From positions 396,601 through 460,600 of the forward strand of contig NW_005434664.1 in assembly GCF_000315625.1 (NCBI RefSeq): a stretch of DNA of 64,000 bases. The letters run 5' to 3'. The translations under genes were made by a program, and so were the position numbers. Every line of letters starts with the position of its first letter. Position 1 is the first letter of the stretch. Under the pieces are notes generated by a model, which was not told the origin of the DNA, did not search any database, and saw only the letters and a program-made list of their open reading frames with translations. Shown piece by piece: positions 45,045 to 57,100 of this stretch. The stretch comes from Guillardia theta CCMP2712. Taxonomy: Eukaryota; Cryptophyceae; Pyrenomonadales; Geminigeraceae.

Positions 45045-47928
45045 GTGGTGGAAGAGATGGTGGTGATCGGAAGACGATGACAATGATGATGACGATCACC
45101 ACTACGACGATGATGACTATGATGCTTCTCAAAAATGTTTTTTGTTTTGCATTTTTTGCCGTGACCTCCCACACCACTGATCTCACTTTGTTTGTTCTAG
45201 TTTGCAATGTGGGAAGCGACGGCTGGTCGTGCTGCAACCAGCACGATTTCATTGCGAGGTGCCCTATCGACATTCCCTACATGTGCAACAACCCGACGCT
45301 TTGCTCTGATGGCAAGGATTTCTGCTGTGTGTTTGCAGCAGGTAAAAATCCATGACAGCAAGGAGGTCAAAAGTGGAGAGAAAGGAGGATCGGGCTGAGG
45401 TTTAGGAGAGGAAATGACTGGAAGGAGTGGCAGGGGAGAGATGGGGAGGGTTGTTGCAAGTAAGGAGGAGATGGCGGTATCGTGATCCTCTTTCCTTCAG
45501 ATCTCTGCGACGTCCCACCGCAGAACGGATTGAGGCCGTGCAACGATTCCTATCTCGTAAAGGAGAGCACCTGCAGCTTGGATGGGTGTGCACCTGCTGG
45601 TAAGGAGAGGAAGAGCGAGAAGGGAGAGAGAGACTGGAGAACGGAGGAAGGAGATGGAGAGGAGAATTTCTCAATGCAGTCTGCATGAAGCGAGTTTCCT
45701 GACGTGATGACGGTCAAAAAGCAGATTCTTCTGTCTGTGAAGACGTGTCGTCAAGCTCTTCTTTCTCCCTGAACCTTGACGATCCTTATCAAGTCGCCAT
45801 GAGCCGCTATGGAGTAGATGTCAAGTGTCTGGCCTGTCTGCGCAACGGTGAGGCAATCAGTCATCGTGTGAATAACGTTGCTCACGACCCTGTTGTGTCA
45901 GGTTGTTCCTCCTGCCAGGCATCCTCCGCCGCTCCTACTCCTCTTCCTCTGACTTCAACATGCAGATCTTGTACTCCCCGACATCTGCTGCTACGGCAGG
46001 AGGCAACGCTCTGTTACTGTCCAATCGCTCCACGTGCCTGGCACAGAAAAGTCTTTGCTCGCGCGTTGTCCATGAGTATGGTATCGAGAGCGAAGCGATC
46101 GTCATCGAGAAGGAGGAGGACTGCTACAGGTGCGACGCGGAGTCGGGATGCAGTAGAGACAACGGAGGAAGCTGGTAGAGGGTTTTCGGAAGGGAGAAGC
46201 TGAGACAGTGGAGAAAAAAGTGAGGATAGGAGATGGGAAATGAGACCATACTGGGGATAGGGAACATCGGGGAAAGAGCATGGAGAGGAGAGGAGAGAAG
46301 AGGAGAAAAGAGGAGAGGAGAGGAGAGGAGAGGAGAGGAGAGGAGAGGAGAGGAGAGGAGAGGAGAGGAGAGGAGAGGAGAGGAGAGGAGAGGAGAGGAG
46401 AGGAGAGGAGAGGAGAGGAGAGGAGAGGAGAGGAGAGGAGGTCTGATGGACGCTCTGCAGCGGCTACTGGAACTACGTGCAGTACCTCGCAGACTACTTC
46501 GCCTCTGAGGTTCCTCCAAGGATGAGGAGCGCTCCTCGTGACGAGCTGCTGGGCAAGAGGACGCGAGTAGAGGTGCAGGTGAGCAACGTCATCCTCCTCG
46601 GGCTGGATCTCAGCAAGGAGACCTTCTCCAGCTCTGCGACGGTGAAGCTGACATGGAAGGACTCCCGGCTCCTCTCGTCCACCAGTAACCCCCTAGGGAG
46701 ATCCGTCTTCGACGTGGAGAGGCTCAAAGGAGCCATCCTGACATGGCGGCCTGACCTCACAAGGACCAACGAGGAGGATGGAGGAGGGTGGGCGGCAGCC
46801 CCGAAGTCCGTGTCGCTCAACGCCTCGGGGGCGGTGGAGGAGGAGAGGAACTTCTCCTCCTCATGGTCGTGTGATCCCCTTGGACTCTGGGTGAACCAGA
46901 CGGGCATCGCACGCCTACGCATGTCTTGGATGTATCCTGCAGGAGCACTGGCGGACAACTCCTCCTCCTCCTGGATCAACGACTTCGCGCTAGCTCTTCT
47001 CCCTCCCTCCTCCCTCTCCGTGCGTGATCACACCCCCCGCCATCGCGTCATCTTCGCACACTCTTTCACCGATCCTCAAGGCCTGCACATCGATTTGTTC
47101 GTCCAGGAGCTCCCCTCTCGCGTAGCTCTCAAGTTCGTCTATCCGGTATCTGGTAGTATCTACTGCTTACCCTACTGACCTCCTTCTCCTTCTCCTGCTG
47201 CTGCTGCTCCTCCTCCCCCTCCTTCTCCTCCTCCTCCTCCTCCTCCTCCTCCTCCTCCTCCTTCACAGGTCATCCTACTCATTCTCTTTGTCCTGCTCGT
47301 CGCAAGCCTTGAGCCTCCTTCTCCTGAGATCTTGGGTGGAAAGTTTCTTGCCTTCCAGATCAGCTTGTGGTGCGTGCTGGTTGTCATGAGCATCCGCACC
47401 TTCGACGTCTCCTCCTCTCTGCCGTGGCTGGATGTGTTCCTGACCTGCTCCCTCACTGCCATCGTCGCAGTGGCTCTAGTCATCGTTCTCTCCTCGTCGC
47501 TCTGGGAGCAGCAAGGGACGCAACAAGTTGTCAACAGGAAGCTGCAACAGGAGATGAGAATGAGGTCTGACAGGCGCAAGGCGAGGATGTTCAAGTGGGG
47601 TTGCCTGGGAGCGATTGTGTGCGTTCTCATCACCAGCACTACCTCGGAGTTTCTGCGGGAGAGAGCGAGGAGGGAGGAGCTGCCTGCTCAAGTCAACAGC
47701 TTCCTCTTCGATCCCGGTGCTCCAGGCAACTCTGATCATCACACCCTTCTCACTGTTGCTGCAGGAGCAGCTGCCGCGTGCATTTCCCTCGGGACCATCG
47801 GAGCTGTGTGCTGCCTCGGACCCTTCACGCTCGAACTCCTCCTTGAGCTGATCTCGTTTCTGCGCGGGTTGACCATGAAGGTTGTGCCGGCGAGCGGGGA
47901 AGGCATGCACGCCGTGAACGTGAACTAG
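44442..47928 (+). CDS. Divergent pentameric ligand-gated ion channel with Cys-rich N-terminal extension, 808 aa
   Basis: Nine exons are phase-checked: 44442-44541, 44589-44803, 44858-45005, 45201-45341, 45501-45599, 45725-45847, 45919-46174, 46461-47145 and 47269-47928. Residues 1-25 hold a hydrophobic signal-like stretch. Residues about 30-360 are rich in Cys pairs (GWSCCNQHDFIARC, DFCCVFAA, CYRCDAESGC). Residues 361-589 look like a Cys-loop-family ligand-binding domain: VEVQVSNVILLGLDLSKETF, VKLTWKDSRLL (the W-x-D-x-R-L hallmark, about 424) and AILTWRPDLTRTNEED. A P-initiated first helix follows (YPVILLILFVLLVASLE), then LAFQISLWCVLVVMSIRTF and LDVFLTCSLTAIVAVALVIV, a basic loop, GCLGAIVCVLITSTTSEF and a last segment near 747-772. 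This gives five hydrophobic segments, one more than the usual four, and no FD-x-Q Cys-loop is seen. A cation or anion channel gated by an unknown ligand is inferred. Confidence 0.6.
46281..46440. repeat. (AGAGG)n pentanucleotide repeat
   Basis: About 30 units of AGAGG, perfect from about 46310, inside the intron between exons 7 and 8 of the channel gene. Another simple run, (CTC)n at 47225-47262, forms the pyrimidine tract of the next intron. Confidence 0.95.
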
Positions 47929-48056
47929 CTTTAATGTTAAAACTTCTTGTACGTGGAGATCATTGGAATCTTGGTAAGCTAGACAAACATCATCCAGACA
48001 CGTGGATGAAAGAGGAAAGAATCAAGAGGAAGCAGAGTCGACACGAATCCCTTCAT

Positions 48057-48188
48057 CTACCATCCACCCTGGGACCAGTGTGCGTAGCGCTGGTGCATCT
48101 CCTGGCTGATGTTCACAGCAGCATGGTAATCCTTGTCACCGCGCTCGATGGCTTGCTTGGAAGGGAAGAGACTGAGCAACTCAAACAT
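48057..48188 (-). CDS. Possible 43-aa protein or terminal exon, unknown
   Basis: Minus-strand frame reading MFELLSLFPSKQAIERGDKD then YHAAVNISQEMHQRYAHWSQ and GGW before TAG. It has good residue variety and an amphipathic pattern unlike chance frames nearby. An AACAG acceptor lies just upstream of the ATG, so it may be the last exon of a longer gene starting around 48200-48400. It faces the channel gene tail to tail (128 bp). The Trp-Ser-Gln-Gly-Gly-Trp end recalls small organellar subunits, but I do not recognise the family. Confidence 0.4.
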   Translation of the reverse strand: MFELLSLFPSKQAIERGDKDYHAAVNISQEMHQRYAHWSQGGW

Positions 48189-48189
48189 T

Positions 48190-48775
48190 GTGCCTGTTGA
48201 AGACAATCAGCCATGGCTGTTCAAAGCGAGGGCGTGAATGTAAGAAATCATTCTACAAGAATCTTTGCATGAGTGCACTCGATTAGAAACCATTCAACAG
48301 AAAAGATTGATGCAGTAAGTCAGACGATACATGTTCACACTGTTGACTTGATACATTACGCATATCATGTTTTGATCAGTGGCTTATCAGGTTGCAAAAA
48401 AAATATTGCATCGCATATTCCACTTGAATGACGACATGACAGGTTCTTACATACTCGGCTACACCTTCTCTTCTTTCTCTTCCTTTTCTTCTTCTCTTTT
48501 CATCTTCCTCAACTATCTCATGCACTGTGCATCTTGCTCAGTCATGCCATACCTTCAGATGTGCTATTTTGGGAAAACCCGACCTCGACATCTGGTGGGG
48601 CACATAGGACCTCTTACACAAAATTGATGAGATTTCTAGGAGCTATGACCATCGGTATAGCTCGGATACGTAACCTGTAGGTACCTCTGATGTTTTGGTT
48701 TCATATCCAGTAGGGGTGCCTAGTTATTACCTTTTGAAATTTTGTTGCTGATGAGCAAATTAGTCTTGAAACTCA
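48190..48775. other. Stretch without recognised gene
   Basis: AT-leaning sequence with no convincing frame or repeat. It may contain 5' exons of the 43-residue minus-strand frame. Confidence 0.4.
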
Positions 48776-49199
48776 AGCTCAGGCCCCGGCGGCCCGGCCG
48801 GGGCCCCGGACTGTACACCGTACGGTCACTGCCGTAGCAGGGCCGACCGCTGACGCGGCTGACCGTACCGTCCGACTCTCAGTCGGTCCGGGGACGGTCT
48901 GACTCGGAGGCCGGGCTCTCACCGCACTCAGTGGCGGCTGTCGGGGCCGGCCAAGTGCCACTCAGCTCGGAGGCAGTGATGCCCGGCCGTCACGTGCAGC
49001 ACGCGGCCCCGGGCGGCCGGGCCGCACTGCTGCTGCCCGGCCGGGACTCCCAGCCTGACTCGGAGTGACCGGACCGTCGGACTCCGGGACATTCACTGTT
49101 CACACGAGTCAATTGACTAGTAACTACGGACGGAGGCTCCGAGGCTCCGGGGGGGGGCCGGAGGCCCGCGGCGGCCCGCCGGGCGGCCGGGCTCAGCCT
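48776..49199. repeat. GC-rich noncoding island C, target of the retrotransposon
   Basis: Extremely GC-rich sequence with GGCCCGGCCGGGGCCCCGG-type runs and many GACTC/CTCAGT words, like islands A and B. It ends in AGCCT (49195-49199), the left target duplication of the copia element. The GC-rich sequence appears to resume for about 60 bases after the right duplication (58283-58345). Confidence 0.6.
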
Positions 49200-49689
49200 T
49201 ATTGGAATCAATTCCTGACTCCTAGAGTCTGTGCACAGATGAATGACTAGTAGAACAGCTCAACAGCTGACTGATAAGTCCAAAGACCAAGACTCACAGA
49301 TGATGTGCGCACGAAGACACCAATGACTTTCACAGCCAACCAAACACCTCAGATAACTCAGATCAACTTCCCAACAATCCCCAGCACTTTATTCCCAACA
49401 CTCGTAGCAGCAAGACCAACCAAACAGCTTCCCTTCACACACCACCGCCTTACTTCCACCACTGTACGAGTGCTGCCTCTTCGACAGCCGGCGCCTCTTG
49501 ATTCCTCCGGCGCCGCCTCAGCTTCCCCAGGCTCCAACCAACCGGATCTTCTAAGTCACAGACTAAGCTCCAGCCCACTAGCTTGGACCTGCAGGCTTCA
49601 CTTGGTTCACAACCTGATTAGACGCATCCCTTGAACTTATCGCGTCTGAAAGAACTTCTGAGAGGTTTGTCAGAACCTGAGTTCTTACA
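49200..49689 (-). repeat. 3' LTR of the copia element
   Basis: 490 bp, preceded on the plus strand by the AGCCT duplication and followed by the polypurine tract. It contains a 109-codon plus-strand frame that is present identically in the other LTR and has no coding meaning. Confidence 0.95.
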
Positions 49690-51163
49690 CCCTCCCTTTG
49701 TGAAGCAAGTCAGAAGTCTGCAACCTTCTCAGCTTGTCAAAATCATCTGCTTGACAGCTAAGCAGCTGTCCCCTGCGATGTCCTCCTTTCCAACGATCGC
49801 TCTAGCTTCTTGCAGCGTTGTCAGCTGCTCCCATCACCTGACCATCAACATCTTTCCCAAGCTGACTTCCATGCTGCTCTCCTCTCCAAGGTCATCTTGC
49901 TGCTACCACTCCATCAACCGTTCTGCACAGGCTCATCCCCCATCTTGCATGCCTCCTGCGCTCCTCCTTCGCTTCAAGTGTGCACCCTGGTGCACCTGCG
50001 TTTCGCCTCCTGTGACACCTGCACTCCTCCTCCGCTTGCGCTGCGGATGCAGTGCGGTCGCACCCCGCCAACAGTGCACCTGTGCTGCTCCTCCACCTGC
50101 GCTGCGGCTTCTCCCCACCATCGTAGGGCCTGCGCTGCTCCTCCAGCGCTTGCGCTTCAGCAGCACTCCTGCAGCACCTGCGCTGTCCTCCTCTAGCGCA
50201 TCCTGATGCTCGTGCACTCGGGTTCCTCAGCTTGTACCATCCGCATGCCACTAGAGACTCTCCTCATCCGCCTGCGCTGTCCGCATGCACCTGTGCTCCT
50301 CCTCACCTTCCATCATAAACTCTTCCCAGCTGCCTGCAGTGTCAGCTCAAGACTAAGTCCTGAACACATCTGCATCTTTCAAGTCAGACAGCTCCTCCTC
50401 CTCTTCAACCTGATCCTCATGATGGGATTGGTCATCATGTGACCTCTCTGAAGCTTGCGCATTGAGCAATGAAGACATCTCCACCCATTGATGATGCCAA
50501 GAATTTAGAATTCCAATCAAGCTCCAGAGATCAGGTTCAGAATTCTTGCAATGCATTGATTGATCTCTGATTGTTTTGAACACAATTTTCTCGTTTCTAA
50601 TCTATGGGCCCTTTCTATCCTATCTACCCCGGGGATCATTGTTTTGCCAAGGCACAATCATTTTTGACGTCAGCGCTTTCATTTCAACCACATGACTTAT
50701 CGATCTCGACTCATCCGTCATTTCTTTCTCAATTTTCATTTTTTGGCCATTCAATTTCATCGTTCACTACCGTCATGGGTTCCATAGATCAGGATGAGCG
50801 AGTTTCTAAGATACTAACCTAGAACAGATGTCTTGGTTGCAGCTAGCCACAGGCTTGAGGAAGACGTGTCTGTCTTTATCCTCCTTCCGATTCATCCGAT
50901 TCCTTCACGTTCTCCATGAGAGTCTCCTCGGTGACATCACCCGAGACACCCTCCCTGAATCGGATAGAAGACGGAAGATAAAGCCTGGAAGCCACCGCAG
51001 CAGGATCGGTTAAATCTCCTTGTCGGAGACTAGAGCTCGGATCACCGTCAATCACACACGGGGCATACAACTTTGGCGACTGACGGCATGGGAACAGAGT
51101 AGCACTGTCCCTGACAGAAGCGCAGAGAGCATGAAGCGCAGAGAGCATGACAGGCGAGCATCC
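49690..51163 (-). other. Internal region between gag-pol and 3' LTR, no clear ORF
   Basis: 1474 bp downstream of the gag-pol stop and upstream of the 3' LTR. It begins, next to the LTR, with the polypurine tract (49690-49699). Between about 49960 and 50290 it has recurring GCGCTGCTCCTCC-like words on the plus strand. Minus-strand frames of 94 and 119 codons are Arg/Ala rich and match no domain. Most copia elements have little sequence here. Confidence 0.7.
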
Positions 51164-54100
51164 TCAGAGCAGCATATCCGGTAAGGGGTCTCCGAAGAGA
51201 AATTCACCAAGGAGCCTCCACCGATTCAAAGGCAGAACTTTCGTCAGCAAATCGCCAGGCTGATAAGAAGTATGAATCTTTTCTGGATAGAGCTCGTCCT
51301 TTTCTACCAAATCAACAGCATACTTCGTTCGAATATCAATGTGTTTGAGTCGACTATAACTTCGCTTGTCCCACAAAAGCCTCAGACATGGTTCATTGTC
51401 GATTAACAAGAGAGTAGGACGAGTCTGCGTAAATCCCATCTGACCCAAGAGATTTCTATAAAGCTTGACTAGTTTCGCGCATGTGGTGGCAGCATAAATT
51501 TCAGCTTCTGAAGAACTCAGGGCAACAACCTTCTGCATTTTTGAACCGAAGACGACTACCCCACCATTCAGAACGATTCCATATCCGCTTTGACTCCGTC
51601 TCGTAATAATCTCGGTACCCCAACCAGCATCACTGAATGCAATCATCTCATTGACAAAACACTCCTGGTGGTAAGATACTCCGTGACAATGGTATACGAT
51701 CTGAACCTCCCGAGTAGTGTAAAGGTACTGTAGAAGATGAATTAAGGCATCCATATCGCACTGCCTAGGAGCCCGAGCAAAGCGACTAAGGACGCTCGTC
51801 GCGAATGCGATATCAACCCGCGTACAATTTGCCACGTAGAGAATGGACCCCAGAAGACTCTGATAAGTGCGGACTTCCTTCTTGTTCAACAACTTACCCT
51901 CCAAGTGATAAGTCTTGAGATAGTGACCAGGTAATACCGTTTTGACACCTCTGGCAACGATTTCAAAGCGTTCAACAATCTTTTCAATGAAATGCTGTTG
52001 TGACAAAGTTATCCGACCCTGATCGTCATTCTGTTCTATTTTAATGCCCAAGAAGGTACCTGTTGCCTCACTCCCCGAAAAGTCGAATACTGTGTTGAGC
52101 TTCTCAAGAAACTCAATCTTAACTGCTTCAGTTTGAGAGACAATGAGTAAGTCATCCACGAAGACAGTCAGAAGCAAGACGTCCCCCGCACAGTTGGAGT
52201 ATCGGTAGATGATCTCATCATGTCCTATCCCACTTGCTCCCACCGTCTTCAACACCTGCGTGAACTTAAGATACCATCTCCTTGGTGCAATGCGAAGTCC
52301 ATAGAGCGACTTCAAGACTTTGAGGAGGCACTCAGGAGGAAGACTCATGATATCTGGAGGAATCAAATACACAGGAACCTCCAAGTCACCATACAAGAAA
52401 GCAGCAGAGATATCCCTGAATGTGATTCTCCAACGGTTGCCTGCCGCGATGCTCAGCAAGAGCCGGATATTGTCCAACGATGTAGTCGGTGCAAACAATT
52501 CTTCAGATGAAGGAAGTAAGTTGCCCATGATAACTAGCCGCCCCTTTCGTTTCAAGATCTTGCCCTTCAAGTCTCGTTTTGAAGCATACACCCACAAGGC
52601 GCGAGCAAGGACGGAATGATTTGACTCCCTGTTTTTCTGATCACGCGTAACAACTTCCCAGACCCCACGACTTTCGATCTTCGCAATTTCCTCCTTTTCA
52701 GCCTGCTCCCAAAGATGCCGATCCGGACGACGTAACATCTCTGACCTTGTCTTGGGATCTGGTAACTTGTCAAAACTACTTTCGTTCTCCACATCTCCTG
52801 CATCGCAAGCCGCTGTCATCGCGTAATCTGCCTGATTCTCAGGCATTGCAGCTGGATTGTCACGGTCGGAAGACATCAGAGATAACAGGTCAGACGCCAG
52901 CTCCACCGCGTCCCATACGGGAGAGACCAACGCTAGATTCGCCACAAGAAGACGCGTATCCCTGAAAGTAGGGTCCACATTAGCACTGACCTGTGGGGCA
53001 GATGACACAGGATCGACATGCTGTAAACGAGTTTTGTACATCTCATCCCTCCATACTGGAACAAAACGCTGGGATGCTGGCTGAAGGCTTGTCCTGTCTT
53101 CCCCCCTGTCCCAAACATACAAGATCTCTTCAGATTCAGTCGACCCCTGCACAATATGTGTAACTTGCAGATACTGTGGAAATTTCTTGTGCTGGGAAAG
53201 TACAACCACTTCAGGCGAACCCCCAACTGTAGCTTCGACAACATCCATGATCCCATCCGCTGCACGATCAAGACAGGGTTTAAAAACTTTGGTATGGTCG
53301 GTCATATCACCAAAGACGTTCGGTGGAAAGCTACACGAGTAATAATCTGCTAACATGCAGACCTCTGATATTGTCTCCCCACTTGTAAGCACCACCATTG
53401 CCTTCTGTTCGGTTTGTTCCAAAAACTTGATGTCAGGATCAGTGACAGACCGTAACACCCAGTAATTGTCGAGAGTTGGGAAAACAATCCGCGCGAGAAA
53501 CTTTCCCTCCTTGAAAACCATCTGCAAAATTTTGCCTTGCTCTACTTGACCATTTACAAGAACTTCGACATCTCGATTGACATATTTGCTTTCCAAGACC
53601 CCTCGCTCCGCCTTGAAATCCCTCCGTGTTCTTCTGCCTGCTGGAGGAACTGGAGACATTGCACCGTCAGGCACATATTCGGTATCATCCCTCAACCGAT
53701 GCTCTCCTGTATCCTCCCGTTGATCTCCAGATGTCAGGCTTTGGACCGAGGAAGGTGGAAATTCCAATTGGAGGCGCTTGCTCGCGGAAACTTCACTTGC
53801 GTCAGGACCAGAGCCTCCCTGACAGTGTCGCTTCCTGCCAGACGTTGCAACTTCCTCAGGAATTTGCAATTCTGTTTCACTCGCATTTTCCGAGGAGTCT
53901 TCGTCGTCGTCAGATGCCACTGGTGCACAAGGTACTAGTTCCTTCAACAATTCATCCTCCACATTAGATGCCTGAAAACGTCGGCAACGTAATGGAAAAT
54001 ACATCTCGTCAAACGTAAGATTATTCGTATGGACGATTCTATCATGCTCGATATCCCAAACCAAATACCCCACCTTATATCCAGAGAAAGCGCACGCGTT

Positions 54101-57100
54101 TCCCAGATTTAAACCATGAATTGCTGGATCATCCACCTTTGACGTGCGTAGTTCATTCTTGAAGAAGGTGCTGCACCCAAAAACCTTGAGCTTGCGATAG
54201 TCAAACTGCTCGGTTGTATATATCAAGTATGGTGAGGAATACCCTAGATTTCGTCCACTAGGCAGAATGTTGTACCGTAAAACTGCCTGCTGTACGGAAT
54301 ATTCCCATTTGCTCCGGGGTACTCCGCTCTGACGTAGTAACGTCCGATGAATGGACATTACGCTTCTGATTCCACGTTCAGCGAACGCATTGTAGACCTG
54401 AGAGTACTCTGGAATTTTGTCATGTCGTATCCCATGATCAACGAAAAAGCTCTCCAGCTCCACAGAGCTGAATTCTGAACCGTTGTCAGATACAATCTTC
54501 TGTACCTTAGGACGAGAGCTGTCACGATCCTCTTGTAACAGTATTTCCTTGAGGATAGCAGCCGTCTGACTTTTCGTGCGCATAGGTCGTACTCGCACAA
54601 ATCCGGAAAAGACGTCCACAATGATCAAGAAATATCTATAACCACCAGGCTCGGATTGTACAATTATGTCTTTCAAATCCATATGCCAGACTTGATTGAC
54701 CTCTGATGCCCGCTCCTGTCGGAAATCCGACTGTCGATGGATCGGCCGTGAGACGAACTTTGCTATTCTACAGGTGTGACAAGGAGATTTCTTTAGGCGC
54801 CTGTCGTACGTGATATACTTCACCGAATCGGCTAGTAATTTTTGAATCTTTGCTTCCAGATGTCCGAGCCGAAGGTGCCAGATGGCCGATTCTGTCGCAG
54901 CTGACAATCGGGACTGCTCACACATGTTCTCCTCTGGCTTGAGAGTCACTAAACTTGATGGACCCCCACTGTAATTATCACCATTGCTCGTACCAGCGCA
55001 AGAGGTTGTACTGTTGCACGCCACACTAATCTTCCCATCTCCCATGAAAACCGTCTGCAAAAAGTACAACCTATCTCGTTGGAATACATCGATTTTCAAT
55101 GCACCATCTTCTGAGCAAATGTAAGACTTTAGGGCACTCCTGGAGCCCCGTGATAACATGTGGTAGTCAGTCCCAAGAACATCATCCAAGCTAAGCAACG
55201 ATATCGGGACAAGCGGGCATACGCGAACGTTGACAATAATCTCGTCCAGACAGGTGTTAGTTGTTGGACAAACCAGTTGCAGTCGTAATTTTCCAACCTT
55301 ATCACAGACGACAGTACCTCCAGCGGTAAGCACCTGAAATTCAGGTCCAGCTTGGACATCAAACAACATAGACTCTTCCTTGACCATGGAGATATTAGCA
55401 CCAGAGTCCAGCAAGAACGTATGGCCTCCAGCTCCTTCTTTCTCCTTTACCTGCAATGCAATTTCCTGCAATTCCTCGATGGTAGACGTGGAGTCGAGAC
55501 CAAATGTGAAATTTGCTTTCCACGCTCCTTGCCTTCGATTAGCCTGTGACGCAGATTCCGTTGCATTCTGGGCCGATGAGCGTTCAAATGGATTTGCAGG
55601 AACAGAAGATTTCTTTTCTGACTCATTCCGCTGGCCGTCTGCGTCAGCCTTCTGCTGGTGACTGTGTGAACTTGAAGAAGCATTCGCTGCCATGCGTTGA
55701 GCTGCCTGAATCAACGCTTCCCCCATCTTGCGCGTGGTTTCAGCGTCCACAACTCCCCCTGACAACAAATTCTGCAAGACAGATGACGGTTGTTCACTTT
55801 CAACCCCTCGAGGGTTAAACCGCTGATTTTTGTAGTTGCCATTATTTTGATTGTAGTTGTTGTTATTGTAGTTGTGGTTGTGATTGAAATTTCCATGACC
55901 TCGACCACCCTTCCAACCTTTGCCTCCATGTCCTTTCTGTCCACCCTGACCTCTACCATAGCCTCCTTTGAAACTTCCTCTCCCTCCATTATGGTACCCA
56001 TCCTGATTCCGCCTTCCCCTGCCACGGTAACCCGTATGGTTAGGTCCGCCGTCCCCCTCGCCTCCGCGGCCAGGGAAACCACCACGGTATGAGCTAGGGT
56101 CAAACGCCGCCTGATCTTGTCCCGCCCTACCAGGTCCTGAAGGAGCTTGACCAGAAGCCTGGTAAAACGTTGGGACGTTCCCGACCGGACCTTGGATAGG
56201 AAATGGATACATAGAGGGTTGACCTTGAGCATAGAAATTGAAAAACGGGTCTTGGCTGGGAAACATGATACCTTGGGGATATGATGGAGGTATACTCCCA
56301 CGAACTGGGTAATTACCATACCATTTGGGATCGACGTGAGAATTCTCTCCCGAATCCGCTTGACCACTATTTTCGCCTGACCCCGAGGATCTCTTCTTGC
56401 CCACTGCAACTTCTCCGACAGCCTGCGGTTCATTCGGTACCATCGGTTCACTTGCCACAGTGATATTCACCACTGACACGTCTCCCTTCGCATCCATCGC
56501 GGGCGTCACGGTCGTAGTCGTCTTGCTTCTAGTTTTTAAGATGCGCCCCCAGTGGAATATTTCGTCGAGAGAAATCTTTTCTGGTCTCATATTACTCTTC
56601 TTCCAATTTCGCAATTCTCTATTCAATGCCAATGACTGCAACGATTCACAAGTCGATTCTTTACACCTGGCATGCAAGAGTTCAGCGATCTGGATCTCTA
56701 ACGGCCCCATCCTTTGGTGTGCCCCCACAACACCTTGAATACTATCCTTGAGATTCTTAAACAGTAGCTTGATTTTGTCCACGTTCCTCCAGAAGGCTTC
56801 TTCAGACTCAAGTGGCTGTTTCGCTAGCGCTCTGAGCTGATCTCTCCCTTCGTCCTCAGTAAGCTCGATAAGCTCAGCTCCACTTCGTTGCTTTACATTC
56901 CAGCGTACCAGTGCCAAAGTTTTGAAGAATGCCAAAGGATAGTTGCCTCCTCCTGACATCTGCCACTCTATGTCGAAATCATCCTTTAGCTTAACTCGAA
57001 AATAACTGTTCGTGCTGACAAGTACCTCAGCAATATCCTCAAATAAGACTTCCACCTCCTGTCGATCAGCTGAGGATCTGAACAACCTCGGTGATATTTG

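Noticed and set aside
45902-46174. Acceptor at 45902 for exon 7 of the channel gene
   Set aside because: It leaves the wrong phase for exon 8; the acceptor at 45919 restores the frame.
46233-46525. Frames of repeated Glu-Arg-Arg-Gly or Ser-Ser-Pro-Leu
   Set aside because: Produced by the AGAGG pentanucleotide repeat in an intron of the channel gene.
49305-49634. 109-codon plus-strand frame, repeated at 57893-58222
   Set aside because: It lies entirely within the LTRs and is repeated only because the LTRs are identical.
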